A stretch of 29,867 nt of DNA, taken from contig JALQPE010002181.1 in the NCBI GenBank assembly GCA_030407315.1, forward strand, positions 1-29,867. Reading direction: 5' to 3'. The notes beneath the pieces were generated by a model that was given only the letters and a program-made list of their open reading frames with translations, was not told the origin of the DNA and did no database searches. The position numbers and the translations under genes were made by a program. Below, one piece after another: positions 1 to 10,100 of this stretch (positions within the stretch are counted from its first letter, which is position 1; each line of letters begins with the position of its first letter). This stretch comes from Asparagopsis taxiformis. Taxonomy: Eukaryota > Rhodophyta > Florideophyceae > Bonnemaisoniales > Bonnemaisoniaceae.

Positions 1-135
1 GGTCCGTACGTACGGTGAACCGTGACCCTGCTACGTAGGGTCGGAGCAGCTGCTGTTATCGCCACAAAGACGGAGTAGACACCGCGCCGGTTGCGAATAA
101 CACGTTCGGTTTCGTTACGGTCTTTCGACCAGTAC
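1..135. other. Left flank of the element, unidentified
   Basis: GC-richer sequence than the element interior. The minus strand is open in one frame across the whole stretch, starting with YWSKD next to the CACTA end. That is faintly like the DYGSRYW end of the SET gene at 15216-18725, but too short to call. No other feature is seen. Confidence 0.3.
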
Positions 136-154
136 CACTACTGTGTCTGAAATC
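136..154 (+). repeat. Left terminal inverted repeat of CACTA element
   Basis: CACTACTGTGTCTGAAATC. It pairs with 23558-23576 in inverse orientation at 16 of 19 positions, the first eight being identical. Confidence 0.7.
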
Positions 155-159
155 GGGCC

Positions 160-1350
160 TGGGGCAGTACTGTACGGCAGTAAAATTTACTGCCTGAGGC
201 AGTAAAATTTAGTACTGTGTAAAAATATAAATTAATGCCCTACTTGCCGGCAGTACAGTGCACTGCCCGAGGCAGTGGCCATTTGCTGCCGACGGCAGTA
301 GAAAGTACTGCCTGGATGTATGCGTGAGGCAGTGGTGGGAGGCAGTGATAGTTGCTGCTTTAGGCAGTGATTTGTGCTACATTGGCCTGTAAAATAAAGT
401 AGTATATTGTGCTGACTTGGGCAGCACGGGGAGGGAGTAAAATATGCTGTCCAGGAATATGGCCCACGGCAGTACTATTTGGTGGCGTGGGATGCACCGT
501 GTGGCAGTAGAAGCTAGTGTTTCCGGCAGCGTGCTGTGCTGGCTGCGGGCCCGAATGACGGCAGCACATTTTGCTATATTTAGGTAGTGCCCCGATGTAC
601 TGTATGATACTGCCTGCAGGTCATGGCAGAGGCAGAGAAATGTACTGTATTCTATTATTGGACAAAGCAGTAATTTCTGCTGCTGTGTGGTGCTGCTTTT
701 TTTTGTACTTACAGGTAGTGACAAGTCTATGTTCTGGCAGTAGAGTAATGCAGTGGAATATGATGACAGCAGACATGCTTCGAGGCTGTGTATTCTACTG
801 CCTGTGGAAGCGAGTGGGGACAGTAAATTATGATGTCTGACGAAATGTGTGAAAGCAATGAAATGAGGTGCTGATAGTCTCTGGGAAAAGCTGCCTGATA
901 GTACTGCTTTATGATACGAAAAGTGCTACCGTACCGTGCTACTTGCCGTGGTGGAAAGTGCTGCCGTGCTCTACTACTTGCGTATGTGTAAATCACTGCC
1001 ACGCTGTACTGCTCCAGGATATGTGAATTGCTGCCCCACAGCACTACAAAAAGTAGTAGATTTTGATGTATTATAGAGCTGTCCAGATCAGCGTAAAGTA
1101 CTGTCTGATAGTGTTGTACTCGACAGGGGCATAGGACAGTACCAGTTACTGCCTGTGGCAGTGCAGTGTACTACCTGGAAGTGCTACCTGTGGCAGTACA
1201 TTTCACTACCTGGAACTAGTGCTTGAGACAGTACAATTTACTGCCGGGAAGTCTATACTGAACCAGTAAATTGTAGTGCCTGGCGGTACTGACTCGGACA
1301 GAACGGGAAAGTAGTAGAATATGATGCCTAGGGTAATACTTTCTAGTGCC
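160..1350. repeat. Left subterminal cluster of GGCAGTA/TACTGCC palindromes
   Basis: Dense irregular copies of GGCAGT(A) and its complement ACTGCC, often facing each other. Examples are GGCAGTAAAATTTACTGCC (176-194) and the palindrome ACTGCCTGAGGCAGT (189-203). Copies become sparser and more degenerate toward 1350. The same motif fills 23210-23545 at the other end. Spacing is irregular, so this is not a simple tandem satellite. Known CACTA elements have comparable subterminal motifs bound by an accessory protein; that role here is inferred. Open frames on both strands across this stretch are by-products of the repeat. Confidence 0.75.
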
Positions 1351-1824
1351 TACAATTGATGTTCAGGACGATAGAATGAGGTGGAAATGCCATTCCAGCC
1401 GCATGTTCAGGCATCTGGCTACGAAATGTCGGGCAGAATGGAGTATCTCTCTCGGTGGTCTTCATAGAAGTGTATAGGGATAACCAAGTGTGATCTAAAA
1501 GGATGTCAGAATTTTTATGTAGCAAGGACAACGATGCCTGAAGGATTGTTTCAGTTCTATCATTAGACTAGACTACTCATAAAATCGAACTATCGTATCT
1601 AAAATCTTACTATCTCTACAACCAGGACTATTGTGCAAGCAAATCGAGTTCCTTGCTGTTTCAAAACTACATGTGATGTTCAGACAGGAGGGAAATAAAC
1701 ACCATTACAGATGATTTGCAACAGGTTAGCAATCGGATATAGAAAAGTATTGTAAAGGATGAGAAGAACATGAGTATGAATGGAATGAACAAACTTACCA
1801 TCATTGAACTATTTTTGCGTGCAA

Positions 1825-1893
1825 AGGTATTGGTTGTAGGTTGGAATGACGAAAGCTTGCAAGCTTTCGTCATTCCAACCTTAACCAATACCT
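1825..1893. repeat. Long near-perfect hairpin
   Basis: A perfect 44-bp palindrome (1838-1881) is centred on GCTTGCAAGC (1855-1864). It extends on both sides, after a small interruption, through AGGTATTGGTT and its complement. There is no spacer, so it would extrude as a cruciform or fold as a tight hairpin RNA. It is unrelated in sequence to the AATAATACC hairpins elsewhere in the window. It lies about 850 bp upstream of the transposase gene. Confidence 0.85.
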
Positions 1894-1894
1894 A

Positions 1895-2730
1895 TGCCAG
1901 AATCATTTGCAATCAATAGACTAGAATAGGATCAGCGAAGAACGATATTTATGGTTAGTGCACTATCTTTCATGGAAAGCATGTGGAAAGAAATGAGAGA
2001 GGGGAAAGATACCTACTCGACAACGTACCAGCCTTACCTGTCATCTTCATGATAACCGGATGATGAAATGGTCCTATACGTCGCGCATCAACAGCCTTAA
2101 ATAGACAGCTCATCCACTCATAATGACCTCGTCGTAACTGGAAGGCAGATGATTTGGCAGACGATGATGTGGCAGATGATTTGGCAGCGGATGATCTGTC
2201 AAATTTTCTGGACGTGATAAATTAGCAGAAATAGAAATCATGCCCCTACGCAATGTCAAACCAACCTAAAAGTCTTGGTATTGATGTTTAGCTGCATACT
2301 GAAGGAGAAACATCGAATAAATGCTGTAAATTAGAGTAGTAGACAATCCGAAAGAGAATTGCAACCGTGTTCTCATCTATATATAGTTTATTACCATAAC
2401 AAGATTACTATTGAGGCCTATTATACCATGTACTGAAGCTAAATTGTAAATGATTCGTGTATTTCATTCAGAAAAGGAAGCAGGAATCGTTGGAGGCATT
2501 AAAGATCGCTGAAGAACCCAACATGGGAAATCAAGTCACCTGTTCCTTGAGTTAGGTAGGACACTAGTCAGTGTGAAGTTTTCGATAAGATGTAACGGTA
2601 AGAAAATATAGGTACCATAAACTATTACAGTGGCCTGGTTAAAAAGAGACGGATACCATCTTATTAGTTGCCTACTAGTTGACATTAATCCACAATTTGT
2701 GCAAGGTTCTCTCGAATCCAAAGAGAAGAG
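1895..2730. other. Region 5' of the transposase, no gene seen
   Basis: AT-rich sequence with only short frames on both strands. It holds a short imperfect tandem repeat of a GATGATNTGGCAGA-like unit (about 2143-2199) and a TATA-like stretch at 2377-2386. It is presumably the promoter and 5' leader of the transposase gene. Confidence 0.5.
2377..2386 (+). promoter_or_regulatory. Possible TATA box upstream of transposase
   Basis: CTATATATAG lies about 345 bp before the transposase ATG at 2731. Composition alone supports it; no start site can be read from the sequence. Confidence 0.25.
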
Positions 2731-5700
2731 ATGAAACGAACAGCTGTTCGGAAGAAAGGTACACCTCGAAGAACCCGGAGAAGGTTTGAATCATTGCCAA
2801 TCCCATACGAAAGTGGGACAAGGCACGAAAATGGGGAAACCCCGCTAGTTTCGAACGAAACATTCGAGGTTCACGCCGATATACCGGACGAAAACGTCGG
2901 AAAAGCATCTGCTGAAGACGAGAATATTTCTAGTGGCAATGGAGAAGAGCACATTGCATTTTTTGAGGCTGGAAAAGTTACCAGAGAAGAAGAAACGATA
3001 GGCTCTGAGGAAAGCTCGGCCGAGAGCTGTGATGACCACGACGGAGAAGAGGCAGCGGAAGATGACCGCGGACTTGTGGATAAACTGCTGACCTGGCCAG
3101 TATTCTCTGCAATAATATTGCTTAGTGGAACGCTACGGATGAAACGCAAGGACTATGAAGGTATGCGTGAGATGTCTAATTTCAAGCGGGACATTTCGGA
3201 TCAAGCACCCAGCGACTCGTACATGAGGAAAGTCATTTTACCGTTCATTCTGAAAACATGTTTCCCACAAAGCATGGATACAACGTGTGAAATAGATGTA
3301 ACAAAAAGCGGCTCTAGGCTTGGAAAGATGTCTCCAGGACTGTCTAGTAGCCGTAGAGCTCATTGTACTACATCGGTACGAGTCGTGCTACCGAGCACAT
3401 GGGCGGAAAGGGATATACAGACCGGACCCATTCTGGACTGCATAAAGTCTAGTAAAAGGGATAATAGTGATGAAAGAGAAGATGAAGCATATCAAATTGC
3501 TTCAGAAAGTATTGAAAACTCTTTCATTGTCAAATGCCGTTCAGCTGTTCTGAATGACCCATTCCATCGCATTTCGGTAAGTGCATCAGATCATGACGGT
3601 CACAAGATGCACAGAAAGGTATACGCCCGACATGGAGACGAGTTGAGGATCATATGTATGCCGACGACAAATCAAGAGGCCCTGGTGGCTAAGCTGGGAG
3701 GAGCCAGAACGAAACAGGGAAAGAACATCGAAACTGGAAAGAATTCTAGGAGCAGAAGAAGTTTTACAGCAAGGAGTGACTGGAGAATTGAAGCTATCAT
3801 CATTGCAAGTTATCTTGCAACCGGAGAAGAACAACAAGAATCAAATATGGAAGATGTGATAGGCCCGCAAATCGATGCAATGGAAGAAACTGAGAAAAGA
3901 AATGCGAGGCGTGTCGTCTCCACCACAACGCTCGACGGAGAACATTGCAACAATGATATTCGGGCAGGTGACGCTATCACTCTGTTTCGGCCAAAAAGTA
4001 AGTCTGATGGGAGCACATTTGAAGAGTTACTACTCGTGAACAGACATCTGAAAAAGGGACGCTCTGAACATGCGACTTTTCTCATTTGCTCCACAAGGGG
4101 AGCAACTGGGCAGCTACATCGCGAACAAATTCGGGTGAAAGACGTCCAGCTCATAGGAGCTCCAGACAAGAGGTCTAGATGGCACCCCGGCTCTAAACGT
4201 ATGGATGCCTGCAGTGAGGGGAATCTTTCAGATGGCAGGAAATATATCGTATACCGATTTCTGCTATATGCTGATGACTTCCAGCCGTTCACAAGCCGGA
4301 AAGGAAGTTTTGGTGGCTGCTATATGCTTCCATTAGGCATACAGCCAAGCAAGAGAGCAAGCTTCCACGCAGTCCGCGTTCTTGGATTCGTTCCCCCGGG
4401 AGTTTCAACAAATGTTGTAATTGAGAGAGTTGTACCCGACATTGTGAAGGGAAGTACAGACGGTTTTCCAGCGAAAGATGCAAATGGAGAAGACGTGGTC
4501 ATATTCCTGGATCCTGTTGGATTTATCGGAGATTACCCAGCTGTTTCGCATACTCTGGATGTCCGTGGACACACCAGTAATACACCATGCCATAGCTGCA
4601 TTTTCGAAAAGCAAGATATGAGCAGCAGTGGAGGTTCACGAAATGCATACACAGCATTGCTAAACAGTCAGATGAGTACGCATGCCCGAGGAATGCACCG
4701 AAACAAGCTTGTGAGGGAAGTCGCATCGCAAGATCAGCTCAAAGTTCTTGGACTAAGCCTAGATCCGATTGAGAATAAGGCACTCCATAATTTGAGTGAA
4801 TCCCTTAATCGTGTGCGGAGAGGAGTTCCTACAAACGAAGAAGGAGTTCCAGTTGTTCCTTGTCAATTCGATCCATATCGCTCTGCTGTAGTTGCCCCAG
4901 ACCATCTGCTCTCCGGACTGGCTCAAGATGTGATGAATGCGACAATCACTGCAGCAACACCTGTACTTCGAAATGTTGCGGAAACAGTTCTACTGAATAC
5001 CCTCCGAATGTTCTGTTTGAGTAGTCAGAGTCAGGTATTCGGGCAGAACTACCTATTATCGATGAACATGAGCGATATATTCGCTGTTCTCGTTGTAGCT
5101 CCCCAAGCATTTTATTCGGCATTTCGTATCGTCATCGGGAACTCTTGGGACGGGTATGAAAAACTTGAACGTATTCTTCGTTTGCTGAAAAAGTTTCAAA
5201 TGGTTGTTGCCAGCATTCGATTCATCCCAACATGGTGGATAGATGGACTTGAGTCAACCAGGAGGTTCGAGGCCGAGAATGGCGGACGTCATGACCACAT
5301 TCTAGCTCTTGTTTCAGACTATATGAAAGAACTGCATGAGGTATGCAAGAAGGATCCTATTGCAATGAAACATCTGGACAAACCGAACTTGCATCGGTTG
5401 ATAGAATTTTGCGTACATACATTACCAGCTTTTGGAGCTGCGAAACATGTGGAAGAGCTTTTATTCGAGAGAATGCACCAGCCTCTTAAAAGAGGGGTTC
5501 GAAACTCGAACCATAAGAATGAACATCTGTCATCAATGGAGCTCATCATGGCCGATGACTGGCTCGCACGAATAGCCATCACGCTGGGTGCGGTAGGTCA
5601 CAATACAAAACAATGGACGTCTGCCGATTGCAGACGCGTGTATTTTGCACTAGGAAAAGGAATTTCGGAGAGTCCACATGCGACAGAAGAGGCAGCAAAA

Positions 5701-6432
5701 AGATGCTTCTTAAGTCCTGTATTCCATCTCATATCAGAGAGGAGCAGTACTATGGTGAGCACCCACTGTCCAATCACGCGGTGGCGAGGGGAATCTGTTG
5801 AAGACGCGAAAAATGTTCCGGCAGAAGAAACCGTCATGATGGCAAGGATACGTAAAGCTTCTGAAACTTTTCTCAGAACCAGACAGGTAAACGGGTCTCA
5901 ACATGGTGAACGACTATGGTGGCTCACTGCTGCACAAAGAGTGCGCACTAGTCATGAGGGATCTGAGAGCGAATCGAGGTTAGGGCGTGCTGAACCTGGA
6001 AGCATCATTCAAGCAGTGTGCAAAGATGGATGGTATGATGCTGGTATAGTAGTACCCGCCCATAGCAGGACGAGCATGGAGGAATTCACATGTTCCAGAC
6101 GTGTCCTTTTCGTCACATTGTCCTTTTTTATTGTGGTAGGGCAAGGAGAGGAGAAGAAGGCAAAGAAATGGAAGCAGAAAACTCCATATGCTGTCTGCAT
6201 TCCCTTGACATGCACTGGAGACGGTATGTACCGGAAAGGTGGGAATGATACTATAGTTCACGTTGAAATGAACGACGGGGTCCGAGAAGTTTTGCACGTA
6301 CATAACTGCGAGTCAGGAGTTTGTTCATACGATAGACAAAGTGGCATTGTAGAGCACAATAGTGATATTCTTTCTGGTGGTGAAGTGAGCGTCTTAACTA
6401 GAGAAGATGGATACCCACCACGTTCAGCATAG
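2731..6432 (+). CDS. CACTA-type (TNP2/Transposase_21-like) transposase
   Basis: This 1,233-residue protein is probably the enzyme that excises and integrates the element. Residues 1-110 are basic then strongly acidic. Residues about 590-625 read IFLDPVGFIGDYP followed by GHTSNTPCHSC, matching the TNP2 pattern of a strand with GD.P, then a G-H stretch and a CxxC pair (C620, C623). D601 is the likely first catalytic acid. VVAPDHLLSGL supplies a likely second acid (D724), and LLFERMHQPLK supplies E913, giving a plausible DDE triad with family-like spacing. The C-terminal 150 residues after about 1080 are unassigned. The start is the first ATG of the long frame and the KRTAVRKKG start looks like a nuclear-localisation stretch. 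It is a single uninterrupted frame with no frameshift, so the gene could be functional. A polyadenylation signal follows at 6576. Triad residues are inferred by pattern, not by alignment. Confidence 0.8.
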   Translation: MKRTAVRKKGTPRRTRRRFESLPIPYESGTRHENGETPLVSNETFEVHADIPDENVGKASAEDENISSGNGEEHIAFFEAGKVTREEETIGSEESSAESCDDHDGEEAAEDDRGLVDKLLTWPVFSAIILLSGTLRMKRKDYEGMREMSNFKRDISDQAPSDSYMRKVILPFILKTCFPQSMDTTCEIDVTKSGSRLGKMSPGLSSSRRAHCTTSVRVVLPSTWAERDIQTGPILDCIKSSKRDNSDEREDEAYQIASESIENSFIVKCRSAVLNDPFHRISVSASDHDGHKMHRKVYARHGDELRIICMPTTNQEALVAKLGGARTKQGKNIETGKNSRSRRSFTARSDWRIEAIIIASYLATGEEQQESNMEDVIGPQIDAMEETEKRNARRVVSTTTLDGEHCNNDIRAGDAITLFRPKSKSDGSTFEELLLVNRHLKKGRSEHATFLICSTRGATGQLHREQIRVKDVQLIGAPDKRSRWHPGSKRMDACSEGNLSDGRKYIVYRFLLYADDFQPFTSRKGSFGGCYMLPLGIQPSKRASFHAVRVLGFVPPGVSTNVVIERVVPDIVKGSTDGFPAKDANGEDVVIFLDPVGFIGDYPAVSHTLDVRGHTSNTPCHSCIFEKQDMSSSGGSRNAYTALLNSQMSTHARGMHRNKLVREVASQDQLKVLGLSLDPIENKALHNLSESLNRVRRGVPTNEEGVPVVPCQFDPYRSAVVAPDHLLSGLAQDVMNATITAATPVLRNVAETVLLNTLRMFCLSSQSQVFGQNYLLSMNMSDIFAVLVVAPQAFYSAFRIVIGNSWDGYEKLERILRLLKKFQMVVASIRFIPTWWIDGLESTRRFEAENGGRHDHILALVSDYMKELHEVCKKDPIAMKHLDKPNLHRLIEFCVHTLPAFGAAKHVEELLFERMHQPLKRGVRNSNHKNEHLSSMELIMADDWLARIAITLGAVGHNTKQWTSADCRRVYFALGKGISESPHATEEAAKRCFLSPVFHLISERSSTMVSTHCPITRWRGESVEDAKNVPAEETVMMARIRKASETFLRTRQVNGSQHGERLWWLTAAQRVRTSHEGSESESRLGRAEPGSIIQAVCKDGWYDAGIVVPAHSRTSMEEFTCSRRVLFVTLSFFIVVGQGEEKKAKKWKQKTPYAVCIPLTCTGDGMYRKGGNDTIVHVEMNDGVREVLHVHNCESGVCSYDRQSGIVEHNSDILSGGEVSVLTREDGYPPRSA

Positions 6433-6575
6433 AGTGTTCCAGCACAGTGTTTAATACATCAGTAAACTTTCGTAATTCATTTAGCAGCAGTCCTGATCAA
6501 GTCTTCCAACAAATGCTATACAAAATTTGTACATGTCGTTTGAAGAATAGAGTGGGATTTTGTTCCATGCGCACA

Positions 6576-6581
6576 AATAAA
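6576..6581 (+). terminator. Polyadenylation signal of transposase gene
   Basis: AATAAA followed directly by GTGTGTTTT, a GU-rich downstream element, about 145 bp after the stop codon at 6432. Confidence 0.5.
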
Positions 6582-6691
6582 GTGTGTTTTGCGAAGAGCG
6601 TACGCACTTACGTACGTATGACGCCATTGGTACTAGAGATGGAGCCGCGAGTTGCAGGACTCCTAGTTCCACAAAGTTGAGTTCGCATAAT

Positions 6692-6895
6692 CCAATGGAG
6701 AGCTGGCACCTGGCCAATGAAGTGGAAAATAATACCCGGTATAGTTTTCTGGCTCCAGTGACAAGTGGAGTATTGTGACTGATGGCTGTCTGCTGGCCAA
6801 TGGGGAGCCGGCACCTGGCCAATGAAGTGGAAAATAATACCCGGTATAGTTTTCTGGCTCCAGTGACAAGTGGAGTACTATGATTCATGGCAATG
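6692..6895. repeat. Tandem pair of CCAATGG/AATAATACC hairpin elements (A/B intergenic)
   Basis: Two copies repeat at 105 bp. Each carries CCAATGG, GGCACCTGGCCAATG and the core AAAATAATACCCGGTATAG. Both copies share the same lost symmetry (TATAG instead of TATTA) in the right half of the core, so one was duplicated from the other after the change. Same family as the elements at 10976, 14856 and 20985. It lies 260 bp past the transposase stop and about 250 bp before the next ATG. Minus-strand open frames here repeat a peptide because of the duplication and are not genes. Confidence 0.85.
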
Positions 6896-7139
6896 GGATG
6901 GTTTTGGGAACGAAGGAATTGTGTGTGGGAAGTCCTTCGTCGAGGAATGACAGATGGCCGAATACAATTGGAGCGCGTGGAAGGTGAATCAATAACTGAT
7001 ATTTCACGTTTAGACGTGTAGGGAGATCGTTTCCCGCCAAATACCACCTTGAAAGAGGAATATCTCTTGATCGTGTAGTCGGAGAGAAAAGGTATCTTTG
7101 TTATCCTGAACGGCTTCTCTACGCGTCCAAATCTTTGCA

Positions 7140-10100
7140 ATGGCCGGAAGCGACACTGAGCGCGCTGCGGAACCAAAGGATACCGTCGAAAGCGTTGCAG
7201 AGAGACTTGCAACGACGGTAGGCGGTGATAAAACACCCTCCGGAGGTTCTGCTGATGGAGGGGCTCCGTCTGCAGCGGGAAGGGAGACGGCAGATAGCCA
7301 GACACCCATTCAGGGAGCAGACGCTGCCATGATAGAGGCAGCAAAAACCCTTGGCGATATATCACCATCTGGGAAAAACACTCTACGCTTTCCATCTACT
7401 CCTGGGACGGTGAAATCGAAAAACAGGGAGAGGTCTAACGTCCGTGAAGGCGAGGGGAGTCCTGCTGGCATGGAAGCATCAGAAGAGTCTGTGATGGGGA
7501 TTGACATCAACATTGTCGAATGCAGGACTGAACCTAAAATGATCAATCCGCTAGATGTTGCCAAACCGGAATCAACTTCTCGTCTTGTGCAGGAGGCCAG
7601 AGTGCGCGATCTGGTCAGCAAAATATCTACCGAGGGGTTTCTGGAAACTGGCACCCGAATGACCATCTGTGAAACAATGGGGTCAGACGGACGGAAGAAA
7701 CTGCAGTGCATTGATGGAGGTCATCGTATCAGCGCTTTGCAGTCGATTGTGGAAAACAAACCGACAGTTGCTGATCGATGGAGACTGAGGAGCATTAGCG
7801 TTGACTTCATCCGACCACCTGGAACCCGTGAAATGTTTCATCCTCTTGAAGTGATGCGAATATCGCAGAAGCTGAACGAAAAGACTCATGACGTGATAGA
7901 AGTTTCTATTGCTGACCACGTCTGTACGGTCATGAAGTTCATGATGATGAAGGGCTTGATGAAGGCGAAGGTAAATGTGTGCACAAAAGTTGTAGTCGAG
8001 AACAAGGTCATTCCAGGTTGTCAGGAAGGAATCATGATGAAGTACGTTTCGATTGCGCAGGGCTTCGGAGACGTAAATAACCCGGCGTTCGAACATTGGT
8101 CAGCTATCCCAAGTCGATTTGCAACTGAAACTAGTCCGCCAGACTCGAAGAATATGCAGGGATGCACTGTGGACGTCCTATTCGCTTCTGCGTTTCGAAA
8201 AGCTTCGGTGGACACCAAACTTGTCATTCTAGAGCTCACTGCAATGTGGACGATGTGGAAACGTAGGAAAGGAGATGGTGGTATAAGTCTAAAGACATGC
8301 GCGCAAAAGTGGTGCTACAGCATGTGTGAAATATATGACATACTTGAGAAAGCTGTACGGAAAGAAAACTCCTGGCATTCCTCACCTCATCCATGTTTCA
8401 GGAAGTTACATGAAGTACCGGAGCCAGGTGGACGAACACGAAAAACCATACGATATCGCATTTTGACTGTCCTCAAAGATTTCTATCCTTCCGACGCACC
8501 AACTGGGAGAGGTATACGTGCAGCATTGACGCGGTCTATGATGAAAGAAATCCGTTATGTGGTTTTCAACGGCCCAATTCTATCGGATGACTCTCTCGAC
8601 CATTCCGTCGCGCCTGAAATAGGTGTGCAGGAAAGGCGGACTAGGCGAAAATCCTTGGAAGGGAATACTGCACCTCAACCACGACAACAATCCGCATCGT
8701 ATGGTGATACTTCAAATGCTGCCATTGATCGCTCGGACGTGGTACAGAGTCCAAATGTACTTACCCAACAGCAGACACAGGGCAGTCTGGAAATATCGGA
8801 TCGTGTTAACGCTGAGGTCGGTGCTGCAACACAGGTTGGTGAAGAGGCGACAGGGAAAGCGGCAGATTCCGAAAGCGCAAAGCAGGTTACAACGGACCGC
8901 GCAGTGCCTACTGCGCCAACCGAGAACAATTCTTCGAAACCTGGAGATTGTGAAGTTGGGGATGTGTTGCAGAAGAACGTAGGAACTCAAGAGCTTGAAC
9001 CAACTGGTGCAAATCGAGGAAGAAATGACCACGGTGATGAAAATGACCTGCAACAATCACCTAGCCCAGTGGCAGCCGGAAGTGCCACGCTCAGACCAGA
9101 GCAGGGTGGAAAGTCGCCGGCGAATATGTCAGTTGGTCATCCAAGAACTGGTCGAGATGGTGAAGGAGGTCCTGAATCTAGGAAGAGCGATGGGTCTGGA
9201 ACGAAAGATGTCCGCGAAGAATGTCCCGAACATTCTTCTGGAAGGACAACGGAGGACCCGATGAAAGGTGTACGAAATCAGGGTGATGGCACTGGAGACG
9301 CTATGTTATCTACAGCGGATGTCGGCCTACCTGTTTTACCTGAGCTGGAGGACACGGAAACACCTGTTACCAGTTCTACGCCTAGGAAGTTGATGAAAGC
9401 CAAGCACAGCAGTGGTTTCGTGCCCTTAAAGGCAAAGCCGAGGAATACGGAGACGCCGCCAATGATTCTACGATCCAAACGGAAATTGGTGGATGTCACC
9501 CCTCAAGAGGTTATTGACCTGGTGGGAGAGGATACCAGCAGGCCGCGGCAGAAGAAGAAGCAAAAGATGCGTGAAGACGCAAATTTGCAATCCGGCAAAG
9601 ACGCTGCAGTCCACGCGGTTCAAGGAGGTCAGTATTCGGACAGGCAACAAAATGATGTCCCTGACAAAGATGTGGAGGAAGGTATAGAAGCGAAACTGCC
9701 TGTTATCATTCATCCCGACAGTCGAATGAAATACTATGTGAATGGGAAACTGGTCGATACGCTTCGAGCCGAGGTCGCTGAAGCAGCAGCGAGTGCCTAT
9801 TCGGCACAAAATGTTTCCGCTGAGTTTCTCTCGAGGGCTTATTTCCGAGAGAAACGAAATGAAATAGACTTGGTTGGGTTTACAATTCTGGACGGAATAT
9901 TCAAGTCTTCTACTACTGCAGATGCGATCCACGAACTGCTCCTTCATTTTTCTGCGTTGTTTGAGGAACGTCTCGAGGATGCCAAGAAGAACTCTGAATC
10001 CGGTGACACCCGCAGAGATCCGGACTGGACACCGTGGTGCATGGCTATGATGGATGGGAAAAACTCTGATGAAGAAGGTGAGAAGGGCAGAGGAATCTTT

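Noticed and set aside
160..1350. CRISPR array or simple satellite
   Set aside because: Boxes occur in both orientations with irregular spacing and no constant spacer length; the context is eukaryotic transposon ends.
2731..6432. KDZ (Kyakuja-Dileera-Zisupton) transposase
   Set aside because: Considered because KDZ elements associate with oxygenases, but the GD.P...CxxC block and the CACTA tips fit TNP2/CACTA better. A profile search would decide.
6481..7395. A 304-codon minus-strand open frame with an internally repeated peptide
   Set aside because: The peptide repeat comes from the 105-bp hairpin duplication; the frame crosses the 3' flank of the transposase gene and the start of gene B and has no recognisable domain.
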